This document shows, piece after piece, positions 1 to 10,612 of a DNA stretch of 64,000 nt. A program made the translations under genes and the position numbers. This DNA is from Omphiscola glabra. Its lineage: Eukaryota > Mollusca > Gastropoda > Lymnaeidae. Location: contig OZ024808.1 of assembly GCA_964017045.1 (NCBI GenBank), forward strand, positions 14,562,284-14,626,283. The letters run 5' to 3'. The notes beneath the pieces are model-generated. The model saw only the letters and a list, made by a program, of their open reading frames with translations, had not been told where the DNA came from and did no database searches. Each line of letters begins with the position of its first letter. Within the stretch, counting starts at the first letter, position 1.

Positions 1-1899
1 GTTCCCAAGACATTATTGGGTCCGTCAGATAAGATGCAGCCATTTGACATTAGCGATTAATTTGGAAAAAATAGAATAAATAGAATAAATAGAGATGATA
101 AATTTGACGTTTCTAAAAATATCGACAACCACCAAAAAAAAACCCACAAAACAATTTGTTTTCTTTTATCTTTACTGTTGTGAGTCCTCGCCCCCAGTTG
201 GTGAACATTCGAACGCGGGAAAGATTATCTGGCCACTGCACTACTTAACATGACCAAGTGACGACTCTGTTATCACTGCGCGGCTGTGTATCGTGATAAC
301 AGTGCGGGCCCGGCAAGGCACAACAATGCCACCTCACAGTGTTTTAGATGCTGTGGTGCTAGGGCGTGTGGTCAGACCCTGCAGATCATATGGACACCCA
401 CGAGCCTGTAGATTCGATCCGACGGCCGTGGGGTCCAGTGGTGTGGTTGGGGGGGGGGCTGAATGAAATACGACGCCTGTCAACTCGGAGAGTAAGCTCA
501 AATTACGACACGACGAGGAATACAAATCGTTACTTATCACTAATTCGCAACTGTGTCAGCCCCACCCCCATATGACATCCCGAATGCTTCCAGTATGTGT
601 AAGTGGCATCGTTCATATGGAGCCGCCATCCCACCTTACCCAACCCTCTGCCTCACCACTTACAAAAAAAAATGTTTTAAATTTAAAATAAGAATGTTAA
701 CGTCATCTCTTGGTTTCTATTTTTATCAGCGTCGTATGCTATAGAATACCAGCCGTACGAATGTCAGATTCAGAAATCAAGACAAATGACCGATTCCAAA
801 GTCAGGACATTTTTCAGATTCAGAAGTCATGAAAAAAATGTCCAATTCATAAGACAAGACAAATGTCCGATTTAGAAGTCAAAAAAAAAAGGGGGAGGTG
901 GGCACACACTCAAAAGTGTATGATTTTGTTCAGCCTTGATGTTTACCTTATGAAGGATAGGGGCCAGGAGCCCCACTCTTTACAATAGCAATATAAAATG
1001 GATATTATCATTAGGGCCCCCATACCTCCTCCCCCTAATATGAAAATTATTAATTTTTTGTTTGACAAGAACGCCGCAGCAAAGATTAGAAGGTCCAGGT
1101 GCTTCCAAATCGGCAGCCCCGCCACACAACAATGGCCGTGGCGCTGGGACAAACGAGAGAACGACGAACGTCCGTGACAGGATCGTATTTTGGGGGGTCA
1201 GAGATTAATGCCCCCCTTTGATACCGATAGGAAACCAATCCATCCTTTTTTGGTCGGAAGAGATTCATTTACCGGCAAACAAAGATTATATCATGTTCCG
1301 GCACGACGACCTAAGGGGGCGGGGGTTAAATCATGGAGCACGCTCATTTTTGCCCGGAAACAGGATTACGGTCCCCCTGACCTAGTTAGAAACAAATATA
1401 TATTGGATTAAACTACTTATTTACGGAGCATCTAGTGCATTTAACAACAAAACATTACTTTCCCAAAATATAAAGAAATCATACGGTATGTTGTATGATG
1501 GTGACACCTCAAGATTCATTAACTTAGCCATACGATGATTACCCAACAAGCTGGTGTGCTGGACAGCTAAAGAAACAGTTCAATTATTTGTTGGGGAGAA
1601 AAATGTTAATGATAATAGTAATAAAAATGGAGAAAGAAACACCTCGAGGTGAATGACCGTTACATATCTGAGGACAGCTTTTTTGAAACTGAAGGTATCA
1701 AAGCTATGGAGGTGGACAGCGGGCAGCGTTGGCGTGTGCAGCCGCCCCTTGACCATCTGTCGTGATAAAAAAGGTCACCACTCTTAAACACGTTCTTTGA
1801 CGTCCGTCGTCACGCTCCCGTCTCTGATAACAAAACAAAAATAATTTTTTTTATAAATGGCATGTTTGTACTTGTCTAATTTGCTTTTGTTGACAGTTC
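1..1899. other. No gene seen; short degenerate tandem repeat
   Basis: I see no convincing coding exon here; the open frames are short and have no splice or codon support. About 762-883 holds an imperfect tandem repeat of roughly 38-40 bp, three to four copies, around the words 'cagattcagaagtca' and 'acaaatgtccga'. The rest is unique, moderately AT-rich sequence. Confidence 0.6.
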
Positions 1900-2323
1900 G
1901 GACCCTCCTGGTTGTTGTTGACTGTACAGCAGAGATTGATTTGGACCCTCCTGGTTGTTGTTGACTGTACAGCATTGATTGATTTGGACCCTCCTGGTTG
2001 TTGTTGACTGTACAGCAGAGATTGATTTGGACCCTCCTGGTTGTTGTTGACTGTACAGCAGAGATTGATTTGGATCCTCCTGGTTGTTGTTGACTGAACA
2101 GCAGAGATTGATTTGGACCCCCCTGTTTGTTGTTGACTGTACAGCATAGATTGATTTGGAACTTCCTGGTCGTTGTTGACTGTACAGCAGAGATTGATTT
2201 GGACCCTCCTGGTTGTTGTTGACTGTACAGCATAGATTGATTTAGACCCTTCTGTTTGTAGGTGACTGTACAGCAGAGATTGATTTGGACCCTCCTGGTT
2301 GTTGTTGACTGTACAGCATAGAT
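1900..2323. repeat. 43-bp minisatellite, about 10 copies
   Basis: A 43-bp unit is repeated about ten times, with the recognisable core 'cctggttgttgttgactgta' followed by 'cagcagagattgatttggac'. Units differ by a few substitutions (for example catagattga in place of cagagattga). Because 43 is not a multiple of three, the repeat rotates through all reading frames and leaves overlapping open frames of about 150 codons on the minus strand. I regard these as non-coding. Confidence 0.95.
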
Positions 2324-4310
2324 TCATACAAAACGTTCGTTTGACTAAAGCTTTGTTATTTAATTAAAAAAAAAATTTTTTTCAACAGGAGGAACAAACT
2401 TGGTGTCATAACGTGGAAATGGTGTATAACAGTGTCTGTAGCAGTGCCCGTCACCACATTTTCACCCACATAACCAAAAAACTCATGCCGCACCCACACA
2501 CACACCAGACGTCGCAACCACACAACGATAGCATAAATGACATGACACATCCCACACTTGACTTCACACACACCCCACAACTATAGCATTAATCACACGA
2601 TACACCCCCACACATGACGTCACACCCGCACAACTATAGCATAAATAACATGGATTACATTTGCAGTCATCATTTTCCAGCTATTCACACGAACATAAAG
2701 TCAAGCGTTCGCAATTTCGTAGAGCGCGTGTCACAACCAGATGTTAGTCACGTCAAACGACCCCCCTATACCCTCATGGTCCCCGAAACCCGTGGTTCCA
2801 CCTCTGTTGGCACACACCTTCTTTCAATCCCTCTGAGCCCCAGGTATCCGCCTCGCACGCGACCAGGCTTTAGAGCGTACTGAAGGGCACAAGACCCCAT
2901 ACCAGAATTGACTTTTTCAGGATGCGATACGGTTAGTAGGGGGGCAATGTCTTCTGGACAGTTTGCTTAAAACTTACAACCACACCATGCTGTGCCTAGC
3001 CCCGTACGATGTAAACAGTGGCGTACATACGCCGTTCAGTATTACAACTGGATTGAAATGTCCATGAAAATGAAGTAGATAGCCCCACCTACGCTAGTGC
3101 AGGTGTATGCATAGCATGGGGTACGGGGGGGGTGCAAACGGGTGAAATCTGGCGTAAAGGGGGTAGCTCCCGTGAATTGATCCTTACGAGATATTCGTAT
3201 CCCATAAGATTATAGGGCAACGGAAGCTGGTGCCCTGGTGCCCCTAGAGGTCAGTCATTTTGTTATGTATATATCACATTATTCATGCCCTCCGTGGCGT
3301 TCCATAACATGTTGCCCGCAGTATGCTTGAATTCAGCCCTTGTTGGATGATATAAGATAATAATTTTACAAATAAATGCACACGTCGTGACACGTGTATG
3401 GCAAATTTGGTTATTTGCTTTTGGCCAATAAACCCGCCTTAACTTAACTCTATACGACTTAAAAACTAAATTGTATAAGATTAAGAGCCATTCTTTTAGA
3501 AAGACTTAGAATATATAAAATGTGTCAACATAGAAAGAAGGCCATAGAAGGCCATAGAAGGCCATAGAAGGCCAAAGAAGGCCATAGAATATGCTATGGG
3601 CAATAGTTAACATTTCAGTTTTTCAATAACAAGGAACAGAAAAGTGGCGTAATGTATATCGCTGCACACGGACAGATCTGGATACTGATTACATTCAATA
3701 TTTTTTGTAAAATACCAAAGAATCCCGAAGAACTGCTAAGTTTCGCGTTTAAATGTTCAGAAGTTTTAAGTTCAAGGTTGCTAGACCAGAGGATTTGAGA
3801 GGGGGGGGGGGGGGGCCACAAGAGAATTTGGCTTACTGCAAATACAGATGGCGCCTATTTGATTTTTAATCATTTTTTTTTTCAAATTACAGCCGTTCAT
3901 CTCAAACGCTGATTATTTTATTTTTACAAACAGATTAAACAAACAAAAAAACACAATTGAAATTAACAGCCACGCTTTTTTACCATGGACGGTGTATAAA
4001 TGAAACTGCTAATGACGGAACAGAAGGCACCCCTTCTATAGATTCTAGACGTTTCTGAAATGTACTGACTTAATTAAGCACCTGAGACTGGACGACCCGG
4101 CTGTCTTATTAAAATGGACACATCAGATGAGTGATGTAGACGTAAACGTTTAATAAAGAAACAGCGAACGGCCCTATCCTATCTGCCAGGAGACTTGAAT
4201 GGTAGGTAAACAAAGATCCTAACTTCAGGGCGACCATCCTACGCGCCGGCCCAGTGTTTAACAAATGAGCATTCGATAGCCGTTTTTTTTTTTTTTGTTA
4301 AATTAAGGCG
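2324..4310. other. No gene seen; small tandem repeats and a poly-G run
   Basis: No exon is supported. About 2,520-2,660 holds three imperfect copies (52-57 bp) of a CA-rich unit containing 'actatagcataaat'. 3,537-3,589 holds five to six copies of the 10-bp unit gaaggccata. A run of 17 G lies near 3,799-3,816. The remainder is unique sequence in which I see nothing. Confidence 0.6.
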
Positions 4311-4522
4311 GGGGACACTTCGATGGGCTGTCATATCAATAGGTGAGTCGTCTTCTGCTGTGTGCGGGGAGGGAAGTGGACACTTTGATGTCATATCAAT
4401 AGGTGAGTCGTCTTCTGCTGTGTGTGGGGAGGGAAGTGGACACTTTGATGTCATATCAATAGGTGAGTCGTCTTCTGCTGTGTGTAGGGGAGGAAGGGCC
4501 ACTTCGATGGGATGTCATGTCA
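4311..4522. repeat. 60-bp tandem repeat, three copies
   Basis: Three near-identical 60-bp units share 'gtcatatcaataggtgagtc' and 'gtcttctgctgtgtg', with a partial fourth copy at the right edge. A minus-strand open frame of 87 codons runs through it because 60 is divisible by three. I do not treat it as a gene. Confidence 0.9.
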
Positions 4523-4817
4523 ACGCAAAATGAGATTTTAAAAATAAAAAAAATTGTGTCTATAAAATAAAGCTTTTTTTTTTTTTTTTAATATACAAAA
4601 GATTTGTACTGATAAATGTTCTAAAATCCCATGATGAAAAACTTGGTTAATAAATGAAGGACTGCGTTTAAGCTGTGCGATGGAAATAGTAGAACAGGCT
4701 TGATTTTAAAAAAAAAAAGGTGGTGCGTGCATTTAATTAAAACAGTTTGGATGCAGCCAACTGCGCTGCTGTCCGCTCAAATGTAATAACCAAGTCTATG
4801 CATTATTCATAAAGCTT

Positions 4818-4883
4818 AATATCTCATATTCAGACTGGTCTTGTTATTTGTAATATCTTATATTCAGACTGGTCTTGTTATTT
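4818..4883. repeat. 34-bp direct tandem duplication
   Basis: Two adjacent copies of a 34-bp sequence containing 'attcagactggtcttgtt' are seen, differing at about one base (atctcata versus atcttata). No gene is associated. Confidence 0.85.
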
Positions 4884-5086
4884 GTTATAGAATAAAATAA
4901 TCATTCTTAAAGTCAATATTGACACTTGGGAGGTTACTTTGTACGATATATGATGGCTGAGTTTTGCGTTTAAATTGATTCGAATTTCAAAACTGTTTTC
5001 CTAATCAAAATGTTTGGCTATTTGCTAAAAATGCATGTGTACAAAATAAATCGTATCTCATCAAGTATTTCTTTTACTGTCTATAG

Positions 5087-5263
5087 CAGCGGTTCTTAAC
5101 CCGTGCGTCGCGACCCCTTTGGGGGTCGAAAGACCTTTACACAGGGGTCGCCTAAAACCATCGGAAAACATATATTTATGAAGTATATTTATGGTTGGGG
5201 GTTCAACACAACATGAGGAACTGTTTTAAATGGTCGCGGCATTAAGAAAGTTGAGAACCACTG
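5087..5263 (-). mobile_element. SPIN-like hAT MITE with 8-bp TSD (copy 1)
   Basis: The 177-bp element starts cagcggttcttaac and ends gttgagaaccactg, giving hAT-type terminal inverted repeats. It is flanked by a perfect 8-bp duplication gtctatag at 5,079-5,086 and 5,264-5,271. The interior runs gtcgcgacccctttggggg, then 'aaccatcggaaaaca', then 'tgaggaactg', then 'cgcggcatta'. That order matches my memory of the non-autonomous SPIN (OposCharlie) consensus read from its right end. It has no coding capacity and would depend on an autonomous hAT transposase. Identification as SPIN proper rather than a close relative needs an alignment. Confidence 0.8.
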
Positions 5264-5931
5264 GTCTATAGCCTTATTTTAAAACAGATGAGTTCTACAT
5301 TTTTTTTTACACAATTCCACATAATGGCTACTTGACTTAAGTTATTTGCATTAGTTCCACTCTGAATGCCCGCCCCAACCCTTCCATGCCCTCCCCTGCC
5401 CCCCTCCCAGGGCGCTGCTTCAGCCCAGTACCCTTGAGTCACCAAGCCATCAATTTGGTTTACAGGCTCTAAAGTCTAAGCTCTCACGGTCAACAACTAG
5501 GGTAAATCCTCGCCATTGTCGTGTGGGGGGACGTGGAGCATGTCTGCCGGCCCGGAGTCCGTTGTTGGTCAAGAGTCGAGGAAAGTGACGGCCGGCGGTC
5601 AACGTTTTTCGGTCTACAGCTATAACTCGATTTTATGGCTGAAATTAGCGGACAACAAAAGGTGGCGTGAATGGCGGAGAGGGTAACGGTGAAGCCAGTC
5701 TAACATTAGGTGAGGGCTGGAATTAGCGGATTATAGGATAAAACTAATATTTTGACGGGGTTTAATGGTAGGCTGAAATAAAAGGGGGCGGGGCTGGTCG
5801 TAAAGTCATATAACACTGTGTCTGAGTGTGGGCAGTGTGGGAAAAAGTTTATTTTATAGAAAAAAGAAAGAAAAAATGAATACAAAAAGGCAAGAAAGAA
5901 AGAAAGAAAGAAAGAAGGAAGGAAGGAAGGA

Positions 5932-5969
<38 letters not shown>

Positions 5970-6444
5970 AAGAAAGAAAGAAAAAAGATAGAAAGAAAGC
6001 AGAGAAAAAGAAAGAAAAAGGAAAGAAAGATAGAAAAAAAAGAAAGAAAGACACACACACACACAAAAAAAAAGAAACTAAGAAAGAAAGAAACTAAAAA
6101 AGAAAGAAAGATGCAAAGAAAGTTAATCAAGCATATCTATTTGTTGCGTAAGTGCAACGTCATCAAATATAAACAAAATTTCTGGTGTTGGTGTTTAGCT
6201 ATACTAATGGCAACGGGTTATTTAATCGGTTACTATCACTTGGATGGTTTAAACTGTGTTTCAATGGAATACGTTTGAGATGTTTAACGTCTTCTAGTCT
6301 GAATCTGTAGAGATCTTGTCCTGGCCTCTAGTGTTAGCATAAATAACACATGGTCGTTTAGTCGTCTCTGCAGTAGGTGTGCGCGGTAGACGAGATTCGA
6401 CAGTGGAACGACAGTGGTTGGTGAATTGGGCGATCGTCTTACGT
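5264..6444. repeat. Polypurine GAAA microsatellite in otherwise gene-free DNA
   Basis: About 5,870-6,112 is almost pure purine on the plus strand, mainly (GAAA)n with GGAA and a short (CA)n interruption near 6,051-6,064. Lysine/arginine-rich plus-strand and phenylalanine/serine-rich minus-strand open frames here are translation artefacts. I see no gene in the flanks 5,272-5,870 and 6,113-6,444. Confidence 0.85.
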
Positions 6445-6557
6445 CAGGGGTCCGGAACATTTACATGGCAAGGAGCCACATATTCAATTTTGAGCTGGTG
6501 AGTAATATCCAAGAGCTACACGAGGAAGATCAAAGTGCTGCAGGTTCCCGTCCCCTG
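6445..6557. mobile_element. Possible deleted hAT element
   Basis: The left edge caggggtccggaaca and right edge ggttcccgtcccctg are imperfect inverted repeats of the hAT type (caggggtc...). Only about 113 bp separate them. I could not find a matching 8-bp target duplication, so this may be an internally deleted or decayed copy. Confidence 0.45.
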
Positions 6558-6826
6558 CTCCAGGACTAGATTGGTGACATTTAAAGCAGCGAAAGTTCGA
6601 GACGCTGTCCTTAAAAAACGAACATTGTCTTCATTATGAGCGGGGTTCCCCCGTAGTCAAATGTTCAATTAAAAGGTTCCTTTCAAAAAAGATCCACCAC
6701 TCTCCCCTAATAAAAACGGGACAATGAAGTTAGTACGTGATGTGATATGACAGCTGGTAAGGCATGGGTCGTCTCCCCTGCTGAGAGATTTCGGGCAGGG
6801 TATTTTCTTTTTACCAAAACCTTGGT

Positions 6827-6917
6827 AGGCCTGTACCGGGTAAAACACGGCATAAGGTGGATCTACAATGAGGCCTGTACCGGGTACAAAACGGCATAAG
6901 GTGGATCTTCAATGAGG
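6827..6917. repeat. 44-bp tandem duplication
   Basis: Two adjacent copies of a 44-bp unit beginning aggcctgtaccgggta and ending ggtggatcttcaatg, differing at a few positions. No coding role is apparent. Confidence 0.85.
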
Positions 6918-7937
6918 ATTGACCGGGAGGGGGGGGATCATAGAAATTGGGAGCGGGTGTTGGTGGATCTCACGATTGATCCACCAACTTACTTCGATTA
7001 AACTACAATGCACCGAGACCCTGTTTATGTTGTAGTTATGAAGACCAACTACAACAAGTTTTAGTTGGGGCTCCACGGTCTATAATTATTTGTGTCGTCA
7101 AGTGTGTCACGAAAGGACACGGTCGAATCAGGAGGCATTTAAAAACTGTCTGCGTATGGAGATGGGGAAAGAGGCGTGATTGTAAAAGACAATGGAAACA
7201 AAAAAGTGACGAGGCTTGTCTCTTGAACAAGATTAAATCCTCTTTATGTATATGTATGTTGAAAACCTTTAAATGGGACCATAACCCCCACCCACCCACG
7301 CGGCAACATCTAAAGTCGCCGCCACGTTTGCACGTTGAGACAATCACAAGGCTATGGACTCGGCGCTCACAATAGCTGGAACCTTCAACAACTTTAAAGG
7401 TATAGCTCATTGTTGAGTGTACACACAACTTGATACGGCATTTTGGACTCTAAGTTTGTCGTAAAGCGATAATCCTCTAATGAAGTGTGCTGTACGTCTT
7501 CGCGGTCGAATAGCAGAACTTCAACAATGATGGCAGCATACAGCATCATGTCCCAACTGCGGTATAACCCTAACCACGAAAGAGAGAGCGAAAGAGAGAG
7601 CGACAGAGAGCGAGACGTTTGTCTATCACATGCTTGCGACAGTTGTACCCAGGGCTCACAGTTTGACAACACACTGGTCTTACTGTAAAGGTCTTTTCAA
7701 ACTTGCTTTCATCTGGTACAAAAGTGGTAACCTTTAGATCACGTGACTGAAGACGGAAAGAGTCGAGTCGACACTGTCTTGAACTAGACTTGCCATGTCG
7801 AACAAGTTGAAAGATTAAAGGGTTATAGGACTCTTTCTAGCACGATGTTTTAACTCATTTGTTTTTTAACAGTTACATTTTATGAATAATATTTCAAGTG
7901 GCAGAACTTCGGAGTCGATCAGTTATAAATCCGATTC
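6918..7937. other. No gene seen; short GA-rich stretch
   Basis: Unique sequence with no supported exon. A short GA-rich tract (gagagcgaaagagagagcg) lies at about 7,577-7,612. Open frames in this stretch overlap each other on both strands and show no domain I recognise. Confidence 0.55.
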
Positions 7938-8182
7938 CAATCCAGGGTTCCTCACCCTAATCCAGAGTTCCCTACTATAATCCAGGGTTCCCTCCTACAA
8001 TGCAGAGTTACCTCTTACGATTCAGGGTATAACCCTATAACAGCCCAGGGTACCTTATAACAATCCAGGGTTCCCTCCTACAATCCGGGGTTCCCTCCTA
8101 CAATCCAGGGTTACCTCCTACGATTCAGTGTACCCTATTACAATTCAGGGTTCCCTACTATAATCCAGGGTTACCTACTACA
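7938..8182. repeat. Degenerate ~21-bp minisatellite
   Basis: About eleven diverged units of 'caatccagggttccctccta' type. Variation between units (ttacc/ttccc, cgatt/aatcc) shows an old array. No gene is associated. Confidence 0.9.
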
Positions 8183-8238
8183 AACATTAAAAAAAAAAAT
8201 ACTAATAGATTTTACAAGAGTTATACGAATGTCAAATG

Positions 8239-8344
8239 TGACAACCAGTTATAAATGTTATATTTGACAACCATTTATAAATGTTATATTTGACAACCAT
8301 TTATAAATGTTATATTTGACAACCATTTATAAATGTTATATTTT
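8239..8344. repeat. 26-bp tandem repeat, about four copies
   Basis: Near-identical units of 'gacaaccatttataaatg' plus 'ttatattt'. The homogeneity suggests a younger array than the one just upstream. Confidence 0.9.
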
Positions 8345-8439
8345 ACGCTCAATGGTTAAAAATAGTATCCACTATTCATCCATACATCATCCACGTCACC
8401 ATCTCTTCACCTCTCTCCCAGTCCCTACCTGCATTTGTC

Positions 8440-8725
8440 TCACTCATTCTCGCCCTCCCTCTCTGTGTCACTGGGACTCTACTTCTCTCCCCCCCCTCTC
8501 TCTCTCTCTCTTTCATTAAGCCCCTCTCTCTATTCCTTTCTAACCCCTCTCCCTCTCTTTCTCTCTCATTAAAACATTCTCTCTTTCTTTCGAAAAACAC
8601 ATCGCGCTCTCTCACTGGAACTCTATTTCCTCCCCCCCCCCTCGCTCCATTTTTCTTTGTCTCATTAAGCCCCTCTCTCTTTCTATCCACCCTTCTCTCC
8701 CGCTCTCTCTAATTTTTCCTTCTCT
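8440..8725. repeat. Pyrimidine-rich CT tract
   Basis: A strongly strand-asymmetric CT-rich region with loosely repeated ~100-bp segments, each containing 'cattaagcccctctctct'. The minus-strand open frames rich in Arg and Glu are repeat artefacts. Confidence 0.8.
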
Positions 8726-10369
8726 CCAAAAACTTTCAGCCAACTGATATAAAGTGAGCAGCTTGCCAGGCCCAGTAATTACAGAAGTGAAACATGACAA
8801 GTGAGCCCCGGGTCCCTTGAATAAACCCGTTTCACGCTTGACGTACAGCGGTGGTGTGAGTGTAACGTGGACTCACGGGCACGAGCCGGTAGTGACCAGT
8901 GTCCAAAGGAGATATGAAACTAAAGCGCCCCCCCCCCCGAGAGCATGTAACCGAGACGATGACCATGAAAAGGGATCGTAACGGTGAAGGATATTAGACG
9001 CTGTCAGGGTTGACAGAACAGCCGTGGGGTGCTTGGGGGGGGGGGGGGGTGGGGTGTTAATACGATTGGACATTTCTCATTAAGTCCTCAGGGTGGCGAA
9101 AATGAATTTTAGATATTCGTCGTGACGAGTTCATTTTGTGGAAGAAGATATTGAACAGTCCAGTAGAGAAGAGACGTTTTTTATTTGGAAGGTATTAGTT
9201 TGGGGGGGGGGGGGTGTAAGATTAATCTAAATATGAGGATATATGATACAAGTATTGTGACAAAATAAAATGCAACTAATTATACCCACAACCCACTCTG
9301 ACAACTGCCATTGTAAACACAGTTCTCAACCACGCCCCCCCCCCGCCCCCCACACACACACAAATACCCTTACACACCCTTTCAATCATGTGTAAGAATT
9401 AGATTAAGAGTGTACTCTTAGCAATGATTCTTTTTTTCATAAAACCTTAAGTATATCCAATAACGGACATGAATCAATGTACATAACTCAAAAGTGCCAT
9501 AACGCACCTAGTTCTATCGTAACTGGGGGACCATGATGCACGTGCCATCACTATCACAGAACACTTTCTCTGGCGCCGGCAGTGTTAGTCCGTTAGATAA
9601 CTCGGCCTGTATCTACAGACATGAAACTCAACGACAGCCTGAGATCTGTGCGCTCATGTCAAGGGACGCACTCGTCACAAAACAAGAATGTCAGGACGGG
9701 CGATGATGACACGACGGTTGCATCATTGTGCAGCCATGACCGTGGCCCGGATCAGCTGACAGTTAAGGACCCCGACGACCGTCTGATGGGTGGGACACGC
9801 TACGAACAGAGACAGTTAGGCGATGACGCGATAGTGATGGTCCAGCTGTAGGTCTGGCCGCTGACAGTTCAAGATTCCCGATGAGTATCTGGCTGTAACA
9901 GACTCGGCAAATAAAAAAAGAAATGTTGGCGTGTGACTTCGGAGTTGACACTATCGCTGGTGGTCCCCCCCCCCCCCAAACACCCCATGGACTTTTACTA
10001 TAGAGACATGTCAGAGATTATGGTCAAAGTCTGTCGGGAACATGATCTTAGCGATCTGACTTTGTTAGTCTAGAAAAAAAAAAGTGGGGGGGGGGGGGGG
10101 GGGGCGAGACCATAACTTATTACGTCTATTTATTTAACTCATGACAACTCATCAAAATCGTACTGAGCTATTTTATAATGTCTTTATTGACTGACATTGA
10201 TTCATATGTGTCAGTTATCTTCGACACACCCCGCAAAGATTTTAAAATCCATCGCCGATACATTTAGAAAAACTTTATAAGAGTGGTTGTGGCTTCATAT
10301 TATATTTATTTCACCCATATATTAGAGTATCACTCTTTGTTCCCCGCTGTCGGGATTTGTCTTTCCTTG
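8726..10369. other. No gene seen; several homopolymer G/C runs
   Basis: No exon is supported. The stretch has unusually long C or G runs near 8,930, 9,038-9,050, 9,201-9,213, 9,966-9,977 and 10,087-10,104. A 76-codon plus-strand frame at 9,621-9,851 is GC-richer than its surroundings but has no recognisable domain. It contains imperfect internal similarity around 'gacagttaggcgatgacg', so I do not call it. Confidence 0.55.
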
Positions 10370-10583
10370 GGTTACAGGAAATTTGATCGAAAGAAACTTC
10401 GTCGACGGAAAATGGATCGACGGAAATTTGTTCAAACGGAAATTTGGTCGAAAAAGAAAAATGACGCAAAATTTTAACGTGTGAACTGAAAAAAAAAAGA
10501 TTCAACAAAATGTCCGATCGATCAAATTTCCGCCGATAAATTTTCCGTCAATGAACTTTCTTTCGATCCAATTTCCGGATACG
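10370..10583. mobile_element. Small foldback element, 9-bp TSD (Mutator-like)
   Basis: The left end ggttacaggaaatttgatcg and the right end, whose reverse complement is cgtatccggaaattggatcg, form inverted repeats of about 50 bp. The arms are built from short alternating units (gatcgaaagaaa, cttcgtcgacgg). A perfect 9-bp duplication ctttccttg flanks it at 10,361-10,369 and 10,584-10,592. A 9-bp duplication plus long, internally repetitive inverted repeats is typical of Mutator-like foldback elements. The assignment to that superfamily is inference because no transposase is present. Confidence 0.75.
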
Positions 10584-10612
10584 CTTTCCTTGTGTGTGTT
10601 TTTTTAACGCTA

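Noticed and set aside
5706..6130. Lys/Arg-rich and Phe/Ser-rich frames
   Set aside because: Translation of a (GAAA)n tract on both strands.
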